Below, piece after piece: positions 16,902 through 25,000 of a DNA stretch of 43,137 nucleotides. Both the position numbers and the translations under genes were made by a program. The stretch comes from Clostridium frigidicarnis (lineage in GTDB: Bacteria > Bacillota > Clostridia > Clostridiales > Clostridiaceae). The stretch is taken from assembly GCF_900111985.1 (NCBI RefSeq), contig NZ_FOKI01000030.1, positions 1-43,137 of the forward strand, read 5' to 3'. A model generated the notes under the pieces. The model was not told where the DNA came from. It worked only from the letters and a program-made list of their open reading frames with translations, and did no database searches. Positions within the stretch are counted from its first letter, which is position 1. Each line of letters begins with the position of its first letter.

Positions 16902-17043
16902 GGTACAATTCTTTCAAGGTTTAGTAATTTTGGTACTGCTTAAGAACCACATTTACATATTCAGCATCAAAAGAACAATCCTATTGATATGAAGATCCCT
17001 ATTTGTTCTGAAGGATTGCCAATAAAATTTGTAGAAAATAATT
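16902..17043 (+). pseudogene. Degraded copy of the M23 gene's 3' end
   Basis: The 142 bp match 3275-3416 with about ten differences. Read in frame they give GTILSRFSNFGTA, a TAA, then EPHLHIQHQKNNPIDMK and the same C-terminus, ending TAG 17041-17043. The H-L-H motif is kept. Only the last ~47 codons remain, without start or promoter. It is a partial duplication or the relic of a second paralogue. Confidence 0.85.
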
Positions 17044-17092
17044 AGTTAAATAGTAAATTATCTGTGATAGAAATAGAGAGAGGTATTTTAAA

Positions 17093-17179
17093 ATGCAATA
17101 TATGAGTGATAGTGAATGGTGGAATGAACGATTTAAAATTATAATTAATGGCAGAAGATTTAGTGCTATTATTGCATAA
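17093..17179 (+). pseudogene. N-terminal fossil, probably of a SAM methyltransferase
   Basis: ATG 17093 opens MQYMSDSEWWNERFKI, the usual opening of one clostridial methyltransferase group, and then turns to unrelated residues and a stop after 28 codons. AGAGAGG lies upstream. The identification rests on this short stretch only. Confidence 0.4.
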
Positions 17180-17240
17180 ATAAAAGTTAGAATATTCATT
17201 AATATTATTACATAGAACTTATTTTTAAGAGGTTGAGTAT

Positions 17241-17300
17241 ATGGAAAATGTAGAATTAACTAATATGACTATGGTAATTGACAGAGAAAATGATAAGTAA
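17241..17300 (+). pseudogene. N-terminal fossil of a NUDIX hydrolase
   Basis: ATG 17241 opens MENVELTNMTMVIDRENDK, then TAA. This is the usual N-terminus of 8-oxo-dGTP-type NUDIX proteins, cut just before the strand that leads to the Nudix box. AAGAGG lies upstream. No Nudix box follows in any frame. Confidence 0.5.
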
Positions 17301-17304
17301 ATAC

Positions 17305-17354
17305 AAACACCTCCATTGAATTCATTGATAAAATGAACCTGACGGAGGTGTTTT
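17305..17354. terminator. Terminator
   Basis: AAACACCTCC (17305-17314) pairs with GGAGGTGTTT (17344-17353) and is followed by TAATAT. It could serve the relics on the plus strand and, weakly, the HD-domain gene on the minus strand. Confidence 0.6.
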
Positions 17355-17431
17355 AATATGGGAAAATAGCATGCTCAATTAATTAAAAAATTATTTAATT
17401 TTGAACCACCCTAAGTTGAAATACACAGCTA

Positions 17432-18019
17432 CTAATTATTATAGGTTTCCATTTGATTATTAATATATTCTTCACAAGAGCGCATAGCTAGAATTGTTTC
17501 TTCAAATAATTTATTTAATTCCCAACCAAGCATATCTGCACCTTGCTTAATTACGTCACGTGAACATCCAGCGGCAAATTTTTTATCCTTAAACTTTTTC
17601 TTTAAACTTGAAAGTTCCATATCCATAACACTCTTAGATGGACGCATCCTTGCAGCTGCACCAATTAATCCTGTAAGTTCATCAACTGCAAATAATACTT
17701 TTTCCATCTCATGTTCTGGTTTAGGTTGTTCTTCTGAACATAGACCATAACCGTGACTAGCTGCCGCTCTTATTAATCTCTCATCAATACCATGTTCTCT
17801 CATAATTTCTTGAGTTTTACTACAATGTTTTTCTGGATACATTTCAAAATCCAAATCATGAAGCAATCCAACCATAGACCAAAAGTCTGATTCATTTTCA
17901 TATCCTAATTTTTTTGTAAAATAGTTCATAGTACCTTCAACTGTTAAAGCATGTTGAATATGAAATGCCCCTTTATTATATTCAGTAAGCAACTTCCATG
18001 CTTCTTCTCTTGTTATCAT
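17432..18019 (-). CDS. HD-domain hydrolase
   Basis: The 195-aa protein starts at ATG 18019 (MITREEAWKLLTEYNKGAF) after AAAGGAGG; the longer frame to 18160 has no RBS. The HD-superfamily metal site is seen in H-x...HALTVEG, then VGLLHDLDFEMYP (the HD pair), later H (SHGYG) and D (AVDELTGLI). HD proteins are metal-dependent phosphohydrolases of nucleotides or other phosphate esters. This short type is common in clostridia and without known substrate. A fossil of a paralogue's start, including the same RBS, is at 26307-26421. Confidence 0.85.
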   Translation of the reverse strand: MITREEAWKLLTEYNKGAFHIQHALTVEGTMNYFTKKLGYENESDFWSMVGLLHDLDFEMYPEKHCSKTQEIMREHGIDERLIRAAASHGYGLCSEEQPKPEHEMEKVLFAVDELTGLIGAAARMRPSKSVMDMELSSLKKKFKDKKFAAGCSRDVIKQGADMLGWELNKLFEETILAMRSCEEYINNQMETYNN

Positions 18020-18286
18020 AATAACAGCCTCCTTTAAAATATAACTTTCGTATTTTTTTAATATCATTGTTTGCCTTAAGTGTATATAATATAATAGCTT
18101 ACCAAAGTAAGATATAATTAATGTTAAAAATATTTTACTTTTGCAAATTATGTTTGTCAATATGATTATAGGCAGATATGCATGAATGGAATATACATTT
18201 TATTATTGCAGAAAAACATAAGTTTAAATATAAAAAATTATATAGGTTTATTTTTCATAAAAATTTGATATTATATAAATAATAAA

Positions 18287-18465
18287 AGCTTAGTGCACTA
18301 ACACTAAGCTAATCCTTAGAACAAAAGCAGATAATCCAAATCTTAGATTTGGTGTTAGTTGATTTCACAGAGTGCTTATTTTGTTTTAGGGCTATTGGAT
18401 AAATTTAATAGTTAAATTTGAGAGATTAAAGCACTAATCATTGCAGGATGGGTGCTTTTCTTATA
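18287..18465 (+). other. Structured intergenic element with several hairpins ending in a terminator
   Basis: In the 584-bp gap 18020-18603 three stems are seen: AGCTTAGTG/CACTAAGCT (18287-18310), CCAAATC/GATTTGG (18336-18352) and AAAGCAC/GTGCTTTT (about 18433-18458, terminator). CTAACAC at about 18299 can also pair with GTGTTAG at about 18353, so alternative folds exist. The part 18381-18460 recurs at 38770-38853. It may be a regulatory leader of the Rpn-family gene at 18604 or a dispersed repeat. No known riboswitch class is recognised. Confidence 0.4.
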
Positions 18466-18603
18466 TTTATTGTATTTGTAATGTTGCTTAAATATGAAGT
18501 TTCCAGAGATGAAATTTAATTAATTAAGTTTTGATTTAATGTTATAATAAAGTTAATATAAGATAATAATTTAAACAAAAGAAGATGCAAGGAATGGTAT
18601 TAT

Positions 18604-19530
18604 ATGAGTAAGAATGTAAAAAAAGAGATGTATCATATTCATGATAAAAGTTATAAGGATTTATATTCCAAAAAAGAAATAGCAGTAGACTTATTAAAGA
18701 ATTTTGTTAATAAGGAGTTTACTAAGAAGTTGAAGCCAGAAGATTTAACCTTAGTTAACAAGTCTTATATTTCATCAGATTATGAAGAATCAGAAAGTGA
18801 TATAGTTTACAAAGCTAAAATTGGAGATACAGAAGCAATATTTTATATATTAATAGAATTTCAATCTAGAGTTGATTATAGAATGCCATTAAGATTGCTA
18901 TTCTATATGTGCGAAATATTAAGAGAATTTTCAAAGAATGAGAAACATGATAAAAATGATAAAAGTATAAAGATACCAGCAGTAATACCAATAGTACTAT
19001 ATAACGGTAAAGAAATATGGGATGTTCCAACTCAACTTAGAAATATGTTTTATAATGAAGAAAAATTTGATAGTGGAGTTTTAAATTTCACGTATGATAT
19101 ATTTGATGTAAACAATGGATTTACAAAAGATGAATTAGTAAATAGTAAGAATGTGACAGCAGCGATATTTTTATTAGATCAAAAAATAACACCACAAGAA
19201 TTTTTAGATAGAGTTAAATTAATTGCGTTATTTTTTGATGGATTAAGCAATGAAGAGTTAAAGGCTATAAAACATTGGATTAAAAATACAACAGAAGAAC
19301 GTTTGGCAGTGAAATCTACTGAGGTGTTAGAAGCAAGTAAAGAGGAGGTTATAAAAATGGTTGCTAATAATGCATTTATTATCAAAGAAATGGAAGAAAA
19401 TGCAGAAAAACGAGGAGAAAGAATAAAAGCAATTGAGATAGCTAAAAATTTATTAGATGTTTTAGATGATGAAACAATAGCAGTAAAAACAGGATTAAGT
19501 ATAGAAGAAATTAAAAAGTTAAGAAGTTAA
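18604..19530 (+). CDS. Rpn-family recombination-promoting nuclease / YhgA-like putative transposase
   Basis: The 308-aa protein opens MSKNVKKEMYHIHDKSYKDLYSKKE, the typical entry of this PD-(D/E)XK family. Catalytic residues are D in ESDIVYK (about residue 67) and E-x-Q in LIEFQSRVDY (about residue 87). E. coli RpnA-type proteins are DNA endonucleases that promote RecA-independent recombination. The C-terminal part is helical and ends with a small helix-turn-helix-like repeat (KTGLSIEEIKKLRS). ATG 18604 follows AAGGAATGG. These genes are multi-copy and vary in length in clostridia. Single-gene unit with terminator. Confidence 0.85.
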   Translation: MSKNVKKEMYHIHDKSYKDLYSKKEIAVDLLKNFVNKEFTKKLKPEDLTLVNKSYISSDYEESESDIVYKAKIGDTEAIFYILIEFQSRVDYRMPLRLLFYMCEILREFSKNEKHDKNDKSIKIPAVIPIVLYNGKEIWDVPTQLRNMFYNEEKFDSGVLNFTYDIFDVNNGFTKDELVNSKNVTAAIFLLDQKITPQEFLDRVKLIALFFDGLSNEELKAIKHWIKNTTEERLAVKSTEVLEASKEEVIKMVANNAFIIKEMEENAEKRGERIKAIEIAKNLLDVLDDETIAVKTGLSIEEIKKLRS

Positions 19531-19575
19531 GATTGTTATAAGCCTTAAGTAATTAATAAAAAAATAATTCGAATA

Positions 19576-19613
19576 AGAGATGCTAATCATTTGAAGATAG
19601 GCATCTTTTTTCA
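19576..19613 (+). terminator. Terminator of the Rpn-family gene
   Basis: AGATGC (19578-19583) and GCATCT (19601-19606), followed by TTTTT. Short stem, good T-run. Confidence 0.6.
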
Positions 19614-19688
19614 TGTTATGTAAATGTAGAAAACAGTATGCCATAATTAATCTTAAGAGATTTTCAGTGAAAGGTGATAATATATAAA

Positions 19689-19742
19689 CTTAAGGTTTCT
19701 TAAGAAATTTTTATAATTCCTGTAAACTCTATCTTCTACAAT
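19689..19742 (+). promoter_or_regulatory. Probable promoter with response-regulator box before vanY
   Basis: Two CTTAAG copies (19689-19694 and 19699-19704) stand 10 bp apart, one helix turn, in CTTAAGGTTTCTTAAGAAA. This is the layout of an OmpR-type regulator site. A TACAAT -10 lies at 19737-19742 without a good -35, as expected for an activated promoter. The VanR-like protein encoded just downstream is the likely binder. Confidence 0.5.
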
Positions 19743-19774
19743 GAAATTACGATATTAGAGAGGAAGTAGAAGAT

Positions 19775-20488
19775 ATGAAAAAAGGATTTAAAAAGATTTT
19801 AATATTTAGTGTAATAATAATTTGTGGATTTTGGTATATCATAGGAAATACAATGCTAGGATTGGTGGACACAAGCATTAAAGGAATTAATATTAATTTA
19901 AATGATAAAGATAAGTTAATACAAGCACCTAAGGTTAATGTAAAGACGGAGCTAATATTAGTAAATAGTAAGCATAGTTTGGATAAAAATTATATACCAG
20001 AAGGGTTAAGTATACCCAATATAGCATTTTCAGATAAATCAGAGGATGAAGAAAAACATGTAGCAGAAATTATTATAAAACCATTAGAAGAATTGATAAA
20101 CACAGCTAAAGATGAAGGTATAATATTGCTTGGTAACTCAGGTTATAGATCTTATAAATCACAAACAAATGTTTATAAGGATCGAGTGAAATCTCAAGGA
20201 AAAGAGCTTGCAGATGCATATGTAGCCAAATCAGGATTTAGTGAACATCAAACAGGACTATGTATTGATATCACTAATAAAGACAGATATTTTGTAGAAG
20301 GAACAAAAGAAGCAGATTGGCTTGCAAAAAATTGCTATAGATTTGGTTTTATTATAAGATACCCTAAGGAAAAGAAAAGTATAACAGGTATAGAACATGA
20401 ACCTTGGCATATTAGATATGTTGGGAAAGAAGTTGCTAAATATATTTATGATAACGGAAGTACGTTAGAGGAATACTTAGGTAAATAA
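19775..20488 (+). CDS. vanY: VanY-type D-alanyl-D-alanine carboxypeptidase (M15B)
   Basis: The 237-aa protein has an N-terminal membrane anchor (residues ~8-27) and an M15B domain with the zinc motif S-E-H-Q-T-G-L-C-I-D (H158, D165) and the second motif E-P-W-H-I-R-Y (catalytic Glu near 207-209, zinc ligand H212). Such enzymes remove the terminal D-Ala from peptidoglycan precursors on the outer face of the membrane. ATG 19775 follows AGAGAGG. It is the first gene of an operon with a VanR/VanS-like pair. There is no vanH, D-Ala-D-Lac/Ser ligase or vanX nearby, so it should not be read as a complete vancomycin resistance operon. Confidence 0.9.
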   Translation: MKKGFKKILIFSVIIICGFWYIIGNTMLGLVDTSIKGININLNDKDKLIQAPKVNVKTELILVNSKHSLDKNYIPEGLSIPNIAFSDKSEDEEKHVAEIIIKPLEELINTAKDEGIILLGNSGYRSYKSQTNVYKDRVKSQGKELADAYVAKSGFSEHQTGLCIDITNKDRYFVEGTKEADWLAKNCYRFGFIIRYPKEKKSITGIEHEPWHIRYVGKEVAKYIYDNGSTLEEYLGK

Positions 20489-20508
20489 TTATATAATTGG
20501 AGGAGAAA

Positions 20509-21201
20509 ATGAACAATAATATTCTTGTAGTAGATGATGAAAAAGAATTAAGAGATTTGTTAGAAATAAATCTTAAAAATGAAGGATATAATGTATTTAA
20601 ATCAAGCTCGGGAGAAGAAGCTTTAGAAATATTAGATAGAGAAGAAATTAATTTAATAGTTTTAGATGTAATGATGCCAGATATGGATGGTTTAGAAGTT
20701 TGCAAAAGAGTAAGAGAAAAGTATAACATACCAATTCTTATGCTAAGTGCAAAAGTAGAGGATATGGATAAGATACAAGGCATTATGACTGGTGCAGATG
20801 ATTATGTATGTAAGCCTTTTAATCATTTAGAACTTACAGTTAGGATAAGAGCATTACTTAGAAGAGCCTATTTTTTAAATACTAAAATGCAAATTTCAGA
20901 TGACATAATAAGAATTGAGTCAATGGTTATAGATAAGAAGAAACACAAAATAACAATAGATGATAATGAAGTAGATTTAACGGCGAGAGAATTTGAAATT
21001 TTATATTTATTAGCTACTAATAGAGGTAGGGTTTTTAGTGCAGAAGAAATTTTTGCAAAGGTATGGAAAGAAAGATATTATCAATCCAACAATACTGTTA
21101 TGGTACATATGAGTAGAATTAGGGATAAGATAGAACAACATATGGAAGGAAATAAGGTAATTCACACTGTATGGGGAGTTGGTTATAAAATTGAAAAATA
21201 A
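20509..21201 (+). CDS. VanR-like OmpR-family response regulator
   Basis: The 230-aa protein starts at ATG 20509 after GGAGGAG (the in-frame TTG 20497 is upstream of the RBS). Receiver domain residues ~1-118 with acidic pair DD (9-10), phospho-acceptor D53 in VLDVMMPDMDG and K at CKPF; winged-helix DNA-binding domain ~130-228 ending VIHTVWGVGYKIEK. It lies 20 bp behind vanY and overlaps the sensor kinase gene. It probably activates the vanY promoter through the CTTAAG repeats. Confidence 0.92.
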   Translation: MNNNILVVDDEKELRDLLEINLKNEGYNVFKSSSGEEALEILDREEINLIVLDVMMPDMDGLEVCKRVREKYNIPILMLSAKVEDMDKIQGIMTGADDYVCKPFNHLELTVRIRALLRRAYFLNTKMQISDDIIRIESMVIDKKKHKITIDDNEVDLTAREFEILYLLATNRGRVFSAEEIFAKVWKERYYQSNNTVMVHMSRIRDKIEQHMEGNKVIHTVWGVGYKIEK

Positions 21202-22294
21202 AAGATTATATAAATATTGCTTAGCATCATTAATTGATATATTAATTGCCATAGTATTAACGTATATGACATTAGTTATAAGTAAAAAAATATTGGATTA
21301 TTTACAGAGGTATACTACAAGTCAATTTGTTTATTATTTTTGGCAAATTTGGAAGAGGCTTAAGTATGGAATATTTGGAGAATCAATCAATATAGTTATT
21401 GGGGCAATTTTATTTTCAGTGTTTTATTTACTTATAACATATAGAAAAACTAAGAGTTTAGTAGCTATTATAAATGAAACAGAAATAATGGCTAATGGTG
21501 ACTTAGGTAGAGTAATACAAGTTAAGTCAAAAGGTGATATCAAAAATCTAGCAGAAAATATAAATAATATATCAAAGCAACTTAAAGACATAACAATAGC
21601 AGAAAGAAACGCACAGAAAACTAAAAATGATTTGATAACTAATGTTTCTCACGATTTAAGAACTCCATTAACTTCAGTAATGGGCTATTTAGAAATTATT
21701 GATACTGATCAATATAAAGATGAGGTGGCACTTAGATATTATGCTAATATAGCATATGAAAAATCTAAGAGTTTAAATTTGCTTATAAATGATTTGTTTG
21801 AACTTACTAAAATGCAAAATAGCACTATTAATCTAGATAAAGTTGATATTAATTTAGTAGAATTATTAGGGCAAGTAGTTGCTTGTTTTGAATATCAATT
21901 TAAGAGTGCAAGGATGCAATCAAGAATTAATTTTTCAAATGATAAGCTAATAGTAAATGCAGATGCAGGAAAATTAGTGAGAGCATTTGAAAATCTACTA
22001 TCCAATGCAATTAAGTATGGGCAAGATGGTTATTATGTTGATGTAGTAACAAAAATTGAAGAAGATATGGCAGTAATTCAAATTATAAATTATGGTGGAT
22101 CAATACCATCAATAGATTTGCCATATATATTTGACAGATTCTATAGAGTAGAAAAATCAAGAAATAGCAATATAGGTGGATCTGGATTAGGACTCGCTAT
22201 AACAAAAAACATTATAGAACTACATGAAGGAATGATATTAGCTTATAGTGATGAGGATAGGACTATCTTTGAAGTAAGATTACCAGTTAAATAA
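21191..22294 (+). CDS. VanS-like sensor histidine kinase
   Basis: The start is set at TTG 21191 (MKNKRLYKYC), 12 bp after GGGGAG; the earlier TTG 21179 lies directly at the RBS. Two membrane helices (about residues 8-30 and 65-83) enclose a short extracellular loop. HAMP follows, then HisKA with NVSHDLRTPLTSVMGY (His154), and HATPase_c with NLLSNAIKYG, the G1 region and GGSGLGLAI. The gene overlaps the regulator by 11 bp. The short sensor loop suggests sensing of membrane or cell-wall stress. Confidence 0.9.
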   Translation: MKNKRLYKYCLASLIDILIAIVLTYMTLVISKKILDYLQRYTTSQFVYYFWQIWKRLKYGIFGESINIVIGAILFSVFYLLITYRKTKSLVAIINETEIMANGDLGRVIQVKSKGDIKNLAENINNISKQLKDITIAERNAQKTKNDLITNVSHDLRTPLTSVMGYLEIIDTDQYKDEVALRYYANIAYEKSKSLNLLINDLFELTKMQNSTINLDKVDINLVELLGQVVACFEYQFKSARMQSRINFSNDKLIVNADAGKLVRAFENLLSNAIKYGQDGYYVDVVTKIEEDMAVIQIINYGGSIPSIDLPYIFDRFYRVEKSRNSNIGGSGLGLAITKNIIELHEGMILAYSDEDRTIFEVRLPVK

Positions 22295-22347
22295 ATGAGA
22301 TTTTCTTGTTAAATATTTACTTGTAAAATAATAACTATAAGTTGATA

Positions 22348-22400
22348 AAAAAATAGCCTAAAGCATGATATAAGTAGCTTTAGGCTTATAAGTTATAGTG
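22348..22400. repeat. MITE-like palindromic repeat, copy 1
   Basis: AGCCTAAAGC (22355-22364) pairs with GCTTTAGGCT (22377-22386), with outer ACTATAA/TTATAGT arms. The same unit, about 90% identical, is at 30287-30340. It may also end transcription of the vanS-like gene. Confidence 0.65.
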
Positions 22401-22494
22401 GCTATGGTACAATTGTACTTAGTGCAACAAACTCTTATTTTGAGAATATGCATAAGTTTGTGTAATTAAATAAATACGGGCTTTTTGTAATTGG

Positions 22495-22535
22495 AAATTA
22501 CTACTGGATTTTATTGTCAGCAGTAATTTTTGTTT
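22495..22535 (+). terminator. Rho-independent terminator
   Basis: AAATTACTACTG (22495-22506) pairs with CAGCAGTAATTT (22518-22529), followed by TTGTTTT. No gene is visible directly before it (22400-22490), so it may act on readthrough or on a small unrecognised RNA. Confidence 0.6.
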
Positions 22536-22609
22536 TCAAGAAAATATTTGTAACATTTTTTATACAATAATGACTATACTACCTAATAATAATTTTGAGA
22601 TTAATCATT

Positions 22610-22675
22610 ATTTTAAATTTTAATCTAATTTTAATCTTTCTTATATTTTAGATTAATCTTCTAAAAGTATTATAT
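22610..22675 (+). promoter_or_regulatory. Direct-repeat regulator boxes before the DUF4342 gene
   Basis: TTTTAATCT occurs at 22618-22626 and 22629-22637, exactly 11 bp apart; related TTAATC cores stand at about 22611 and 22653. A likely -10 (TATTAT) follows near 22669. Such phased direct repeats are typical OmpR-type binding sites; the response regulator at 24320 is a candidate. Confidence 0.5.
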
Positions 22676-22716
22676 AACCATGATGAATTGTTAATAAATA
22701 CACGGAGGTAAATCAA

Positions 22717-23265
22717 ATGGAAAGAAATGAAATGATTGAAATTATAATTACAAAGGCAAATATAAATCGGGAAGAGGCAATAGAAGTATTAGAGAAATGC
22801 AATTGGGACATTGTAGATTCTATTATATATTTAGAGAAAATCGGAAAGATAGGAAACAATGAAACTACTACAATAATTGAAATTAAAGAAGAAGAACAAA
22901 AGCAAGATAAAAAGAAAAATAGTAAAAAGCATGAAGAAGGGTATGGGGGAATTGGAGAAATGGTTGGTAGGATGTTTAAATTTATAGGTAAGTTAATAAG
23001 AAAGGGAAATGAAAACTATTTTGAGGTAAAAAAAGATAATGAAAAGCCAGTGAGAATATCATTAACAATATCCATACTTTTATTAATATTCTTATCTGTA
23101 CCAACTATAGCATTACTGGTAATAGGATTATTCTGTGGATATAAATATTCATTATCTGGTGCTCGCAATAACTATGATGGTGTAAATAATGCCTTTGAAA
23201 AAGCGTCAGAATCAGCAGATAGTGTTAAAAATGATTTTAAAAAAGGTTATGAAAATAATATATAG
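22717..23265 (+). CDS. DUF4342 membrane protein (UBA-like N-terminus), copy 1
   Basis: The 182-aa protein starts at ATG 22717 after CGGAGG. Residues ~1-45 (ITKANINREEAIEVLEKCNW DIVDSIIYLEK) form a UBA-like three-helix domain. A charged linker follows, a DUF4342 part (GKLIRKGNENYFEVKKDNEKP), and one long or two short membrane helices (residues ~113-142). Function is unknown. These genes often sit with two-component systems and envelope-stress genes. A strong terminator separates it from the second copy at 23788. Confidence 0.8.
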   Translation: MERNEMIEIIITKANINREEAIEVLEKCNWDIVDSIIYLEKIGKIGNNETTTIIEIKEEEQKQDKKKNSKKHEEGYGGIGEMVGRMFKFIGKLIRKGNENYFEVKKDNEKPVRISLTISILLLIFLSVPTIALLVIGLFCGYKYSLSGARNNYDGVNNAFEKASESADSVKNDFKKGYENNI

Positions 23266-23270
23266 TATAA

Positions 23271-23309
23271 TAAAGAGATTTTGAAAATATTCAAAATCTC
23301 TTTATTTTT
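23271..23309 (+). terminator. Strong terminator
   Basis: Perfect 15-bp stem TAAAGAGATTTTGAA (23271-23285) with TTCAAAATCTCTTTA (23290-23304), loop AATA, then TTTTTA. Confidence 0.9.
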
Positions 23310-23320
23310 AAATTTATATA

Positions 23321-23605
23321 AGGCACATGAAAGAAAATAAAAAGTCAAAGATGTCATGTATATTTTGTGTCAGAGAGCGAAAGGCGCGCCCTTTTTTAGT
23401 GACAAATTAAAAGTGACAAGTGGCAAATTGATGTTGAAAATCACAGATTTTCTTTAATTATATTTTTAAAATCTTCCTTAGAAGATTTAACCGCAACTTG
23501 TCACTTGTCACTCATAACTTGTAACTCATTAAAGTTCTCAACTTATTTAGGCACATGAAAGAAAATAGACTATCATACTGACTTGTTATTTTTTTGAATG
23601 TGCCT
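23321..23605. mobile_element. MITE-like element, copy A, carrying another repeat inside
   Basis: Terminal arms AGGCACAT (23321-23328) and ATGTGCCT (23598-23605). The left end (GCACATGAAAGAAAATA, then CAAAGATG and GTATATTTTGTGTCA) and the right end (ATAGAC, CATACTG, TTATTTTTTTGAATGTGCCT) match the element at 26902-27060. A second AGGCACATGAAAGAAAATA occurs at about 23552. The middle (23378-23535) is a copy of the GGCGCGCC-type repeat. No coding capacity. Confidence 0.65.
23378..23535 (-). repeat. GGCGCGCC-type dispersed repeat, copy 1 (inside MITE A)
   Basis: AAAGGCGCGCCCTTTTTTA is followed by runs of GTGACAAGT-like units, AAAATCACAGATTTTCTTTAATTATA, and AAATCTTCCTTAGAAGATTT. The same parts in the opposite order lie at 30435-30613, and shorter pieces at 30218-30290 and 35590-35665. 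Confidence 0.6.
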
Positions 23606-23649
23606 AAAGTCATAATTAAATGTTATAATTTAATGGCTAAGGATTTTAT

Positions 23650-23752
23650 TTATCCGATGACTACTCGCTCTAATACTCCCATCTTCTTCAAAGTGGGAGT
23701 AAAGAGCGATTACGTCCCTGGATAACGACTTCTAAGGAGTAAAACTCCTAAG
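23650..23752. other. Palindromic structured element before the second DUF4342 gene
   Basis: TTATCC (23650-23655) pairs with GGATAA (23720-23725) and encloses CGCTCT-AAT-ACTCCCA (23666-23681) pairing with TGGGAGT-AA-AGAGCG (23694-23708). A further stem TTCTAAGGAGT/ACTCCTAAGAA lies at about 23730-23754. The multi-stem form looks like a folded RNA or the end of an IS200/IS605-type element. It lies 36 bp before the gene start and so could be in the mRNA leader. Confidence 0.5.
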
Positions 23753-23787
23753 AATTCTGTTTACGCCATAGATATGGAGGTTTGCTT

Positions 23788-24327
23788 GTGGATAAGCTTA
23801 AGTTAGTAGATAAATTGAGGGAAAAAGCAAATGTAAGCTATGAAGAAGCTAAAATAGCTTTAGAGAATAGTGATTGGGATATCTTAGATGCATTATTGTA
23901 TTTAGAAAAAAATGGAAAGGTAAAAAAACCTTCTGTTAATATATTTTATACTAATGAAGCAAGGTATGGTGATAAAGATAAAAAAAGTGGTAAGAATGAA
24001 GAAAATAAATATGAAACAAGCAATAATTTTCAAGGAATTTTCGAAGCTATATGTAAGTATATAGATACCTGCAATAATATTTTTTTAGAAATAAAAAAGA
24101 AAGAGAGAATGTTTCTAAAGATTCCACTTACAGTAGTTATCATACTTTCATTTTTTGCTTTTTGGATGGTTATACCTTTAATGGTTGTTTTATTATTTTT
24201 TGATATAGAATTATATATATATTCAAAAAAGGTTAATACAGATAAGGTTAATAAGATATTACGGAAGATTTCAGATAATGTAAAAGTCATAAAAGAAAAA
24301 TTTAAGAAGGCGGATAAGAATGGTTAA
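23788..24327 (+). CDS. DUF4342-like membrane protein, copy 2
   Basis: The start is set at GTG 23788, 7 bp after GGAGG; the in-frame TTG 23782 is too close to the RBS. The protein has about 179 aa: a UBA-like N-terminus (KANVSYEEAKIALENSDW DILDALLYLEK), a charged linker, a segment like DUF4342 and two close membrane helices (residues ~112-150). It is diverged from the copy at 22717. It overlaps the response regulator gene by 8 bp, so it is part of the two-component operon and may modulate the kinase. Confidence 0.8.
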   Translation: MDKLKLVDKLREKANVSYEEAKIALENSDWDILDALLYLEKNGKVKKPSVNIFYTNEARYGDKDKKSGKNEENKYETSNNFQGIFEAICKYIDTCNNIFLEIKKKERMFLKIPLTVVIILSFFAFWMVIPLMVVLLFFDIELYIYSKKVNTDKVNKILRKISDNVKVIKEKFKKADKNG

Positions 24328-25000
24328 GATTTTAATAGTTGAAGATGAAGAGAAATTATCAAGATTTATTGAGCTTGAGTTAAAACACGAAGGGTATGAA
24401 ATAATAAAAGCAAATAATGGTAGAACAGGTCTTGAAATTGCAGAAAAAGATGAAGTGGACTTAGTTCTTCTTGATATAATGCTTCCAGAAATAAATGGTC
24501 TTGAAGTATTAAGAAGGCTTAGAAGAACTTCTGATATTCCAATTATAATGCTTACTGCAAGGGATGCAGTTATGGATAAAGTATCAGGTCTTGATGCAGG
24601 AGCAGACGATTATATAACTAAGCCATTTGCAATAGAAGAGTTACTTGCAAGAATAAGAACAGCCCTTAAAAAGAGAATAGTTACAGTGAAGAAAGATGAA
24701 GACATAATAAGATGTGGCTTATTGTCATTAGATAAAATGAGACATAAAGTAATGTATGATAGCACAGAGATAGAACTAACCAATAGAGAGTTTAATTTGT
24801 TACAAATATTAATGGAAAACAAGAATATAGTGTTAACTAGAAGTATACTTATGGAAAAAGTATGTGGTTATGATTATCTTGGAGAAACCAATGTTATAGA
24901 TGTTTATATAAGATTTTTAAGAACAAAAATAGATGATGTTTTTAAGGTTAAAATAATAACTACAGTTCGTGGTGTGGGATACGTAATTAAAGATGAGTAG
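24320..25000 (+). CDS. OmpR-family response regulator
   Basis: The 226-aa protein starts at ATG 24320 inside the end of the previous gene. The receiver has acidic residues E8-D9, phospho-acceptor D52 (LLDIMLPEING) and K in ITKPF; the winged helix spans residues ~130-224 (ELTNREFNLLQILMENKN, then VIDVYIRFLRTKID). It forms a pair with the kinase whose gene overlaps by 8 bp. Probable targets are the DUF4342 genes and the downstream MacAB-like exporter. Confidence 0.93.
   Translation: MVKILIVEDEEKLSRFIELELKHEGYEIIKANNGRTGLEIAEKDEVDLVLLDIMLPEINGLEVLRRLRRTSDIPIIMLTARDAVMDKVSGLDAGADDYITKPFAIEELLARIRTALKKRIVTVKKDEDIIRCGLLSLDKMRHKVMYDSTEIELTNREFNLLQILMENKNIVLTRSILMEKVCGYDYLGETNVIDVYIRFLRTKIDDVFKVKIITTVRGVGYVIKDE

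Noticed and set aside
18604-19530. Rpn-family gene as part of an active insertion sequence
   Set aside because: The old name is 'putative transposase', but no terminal inverted repeats or target duplications are seen; the family is a nuclease.
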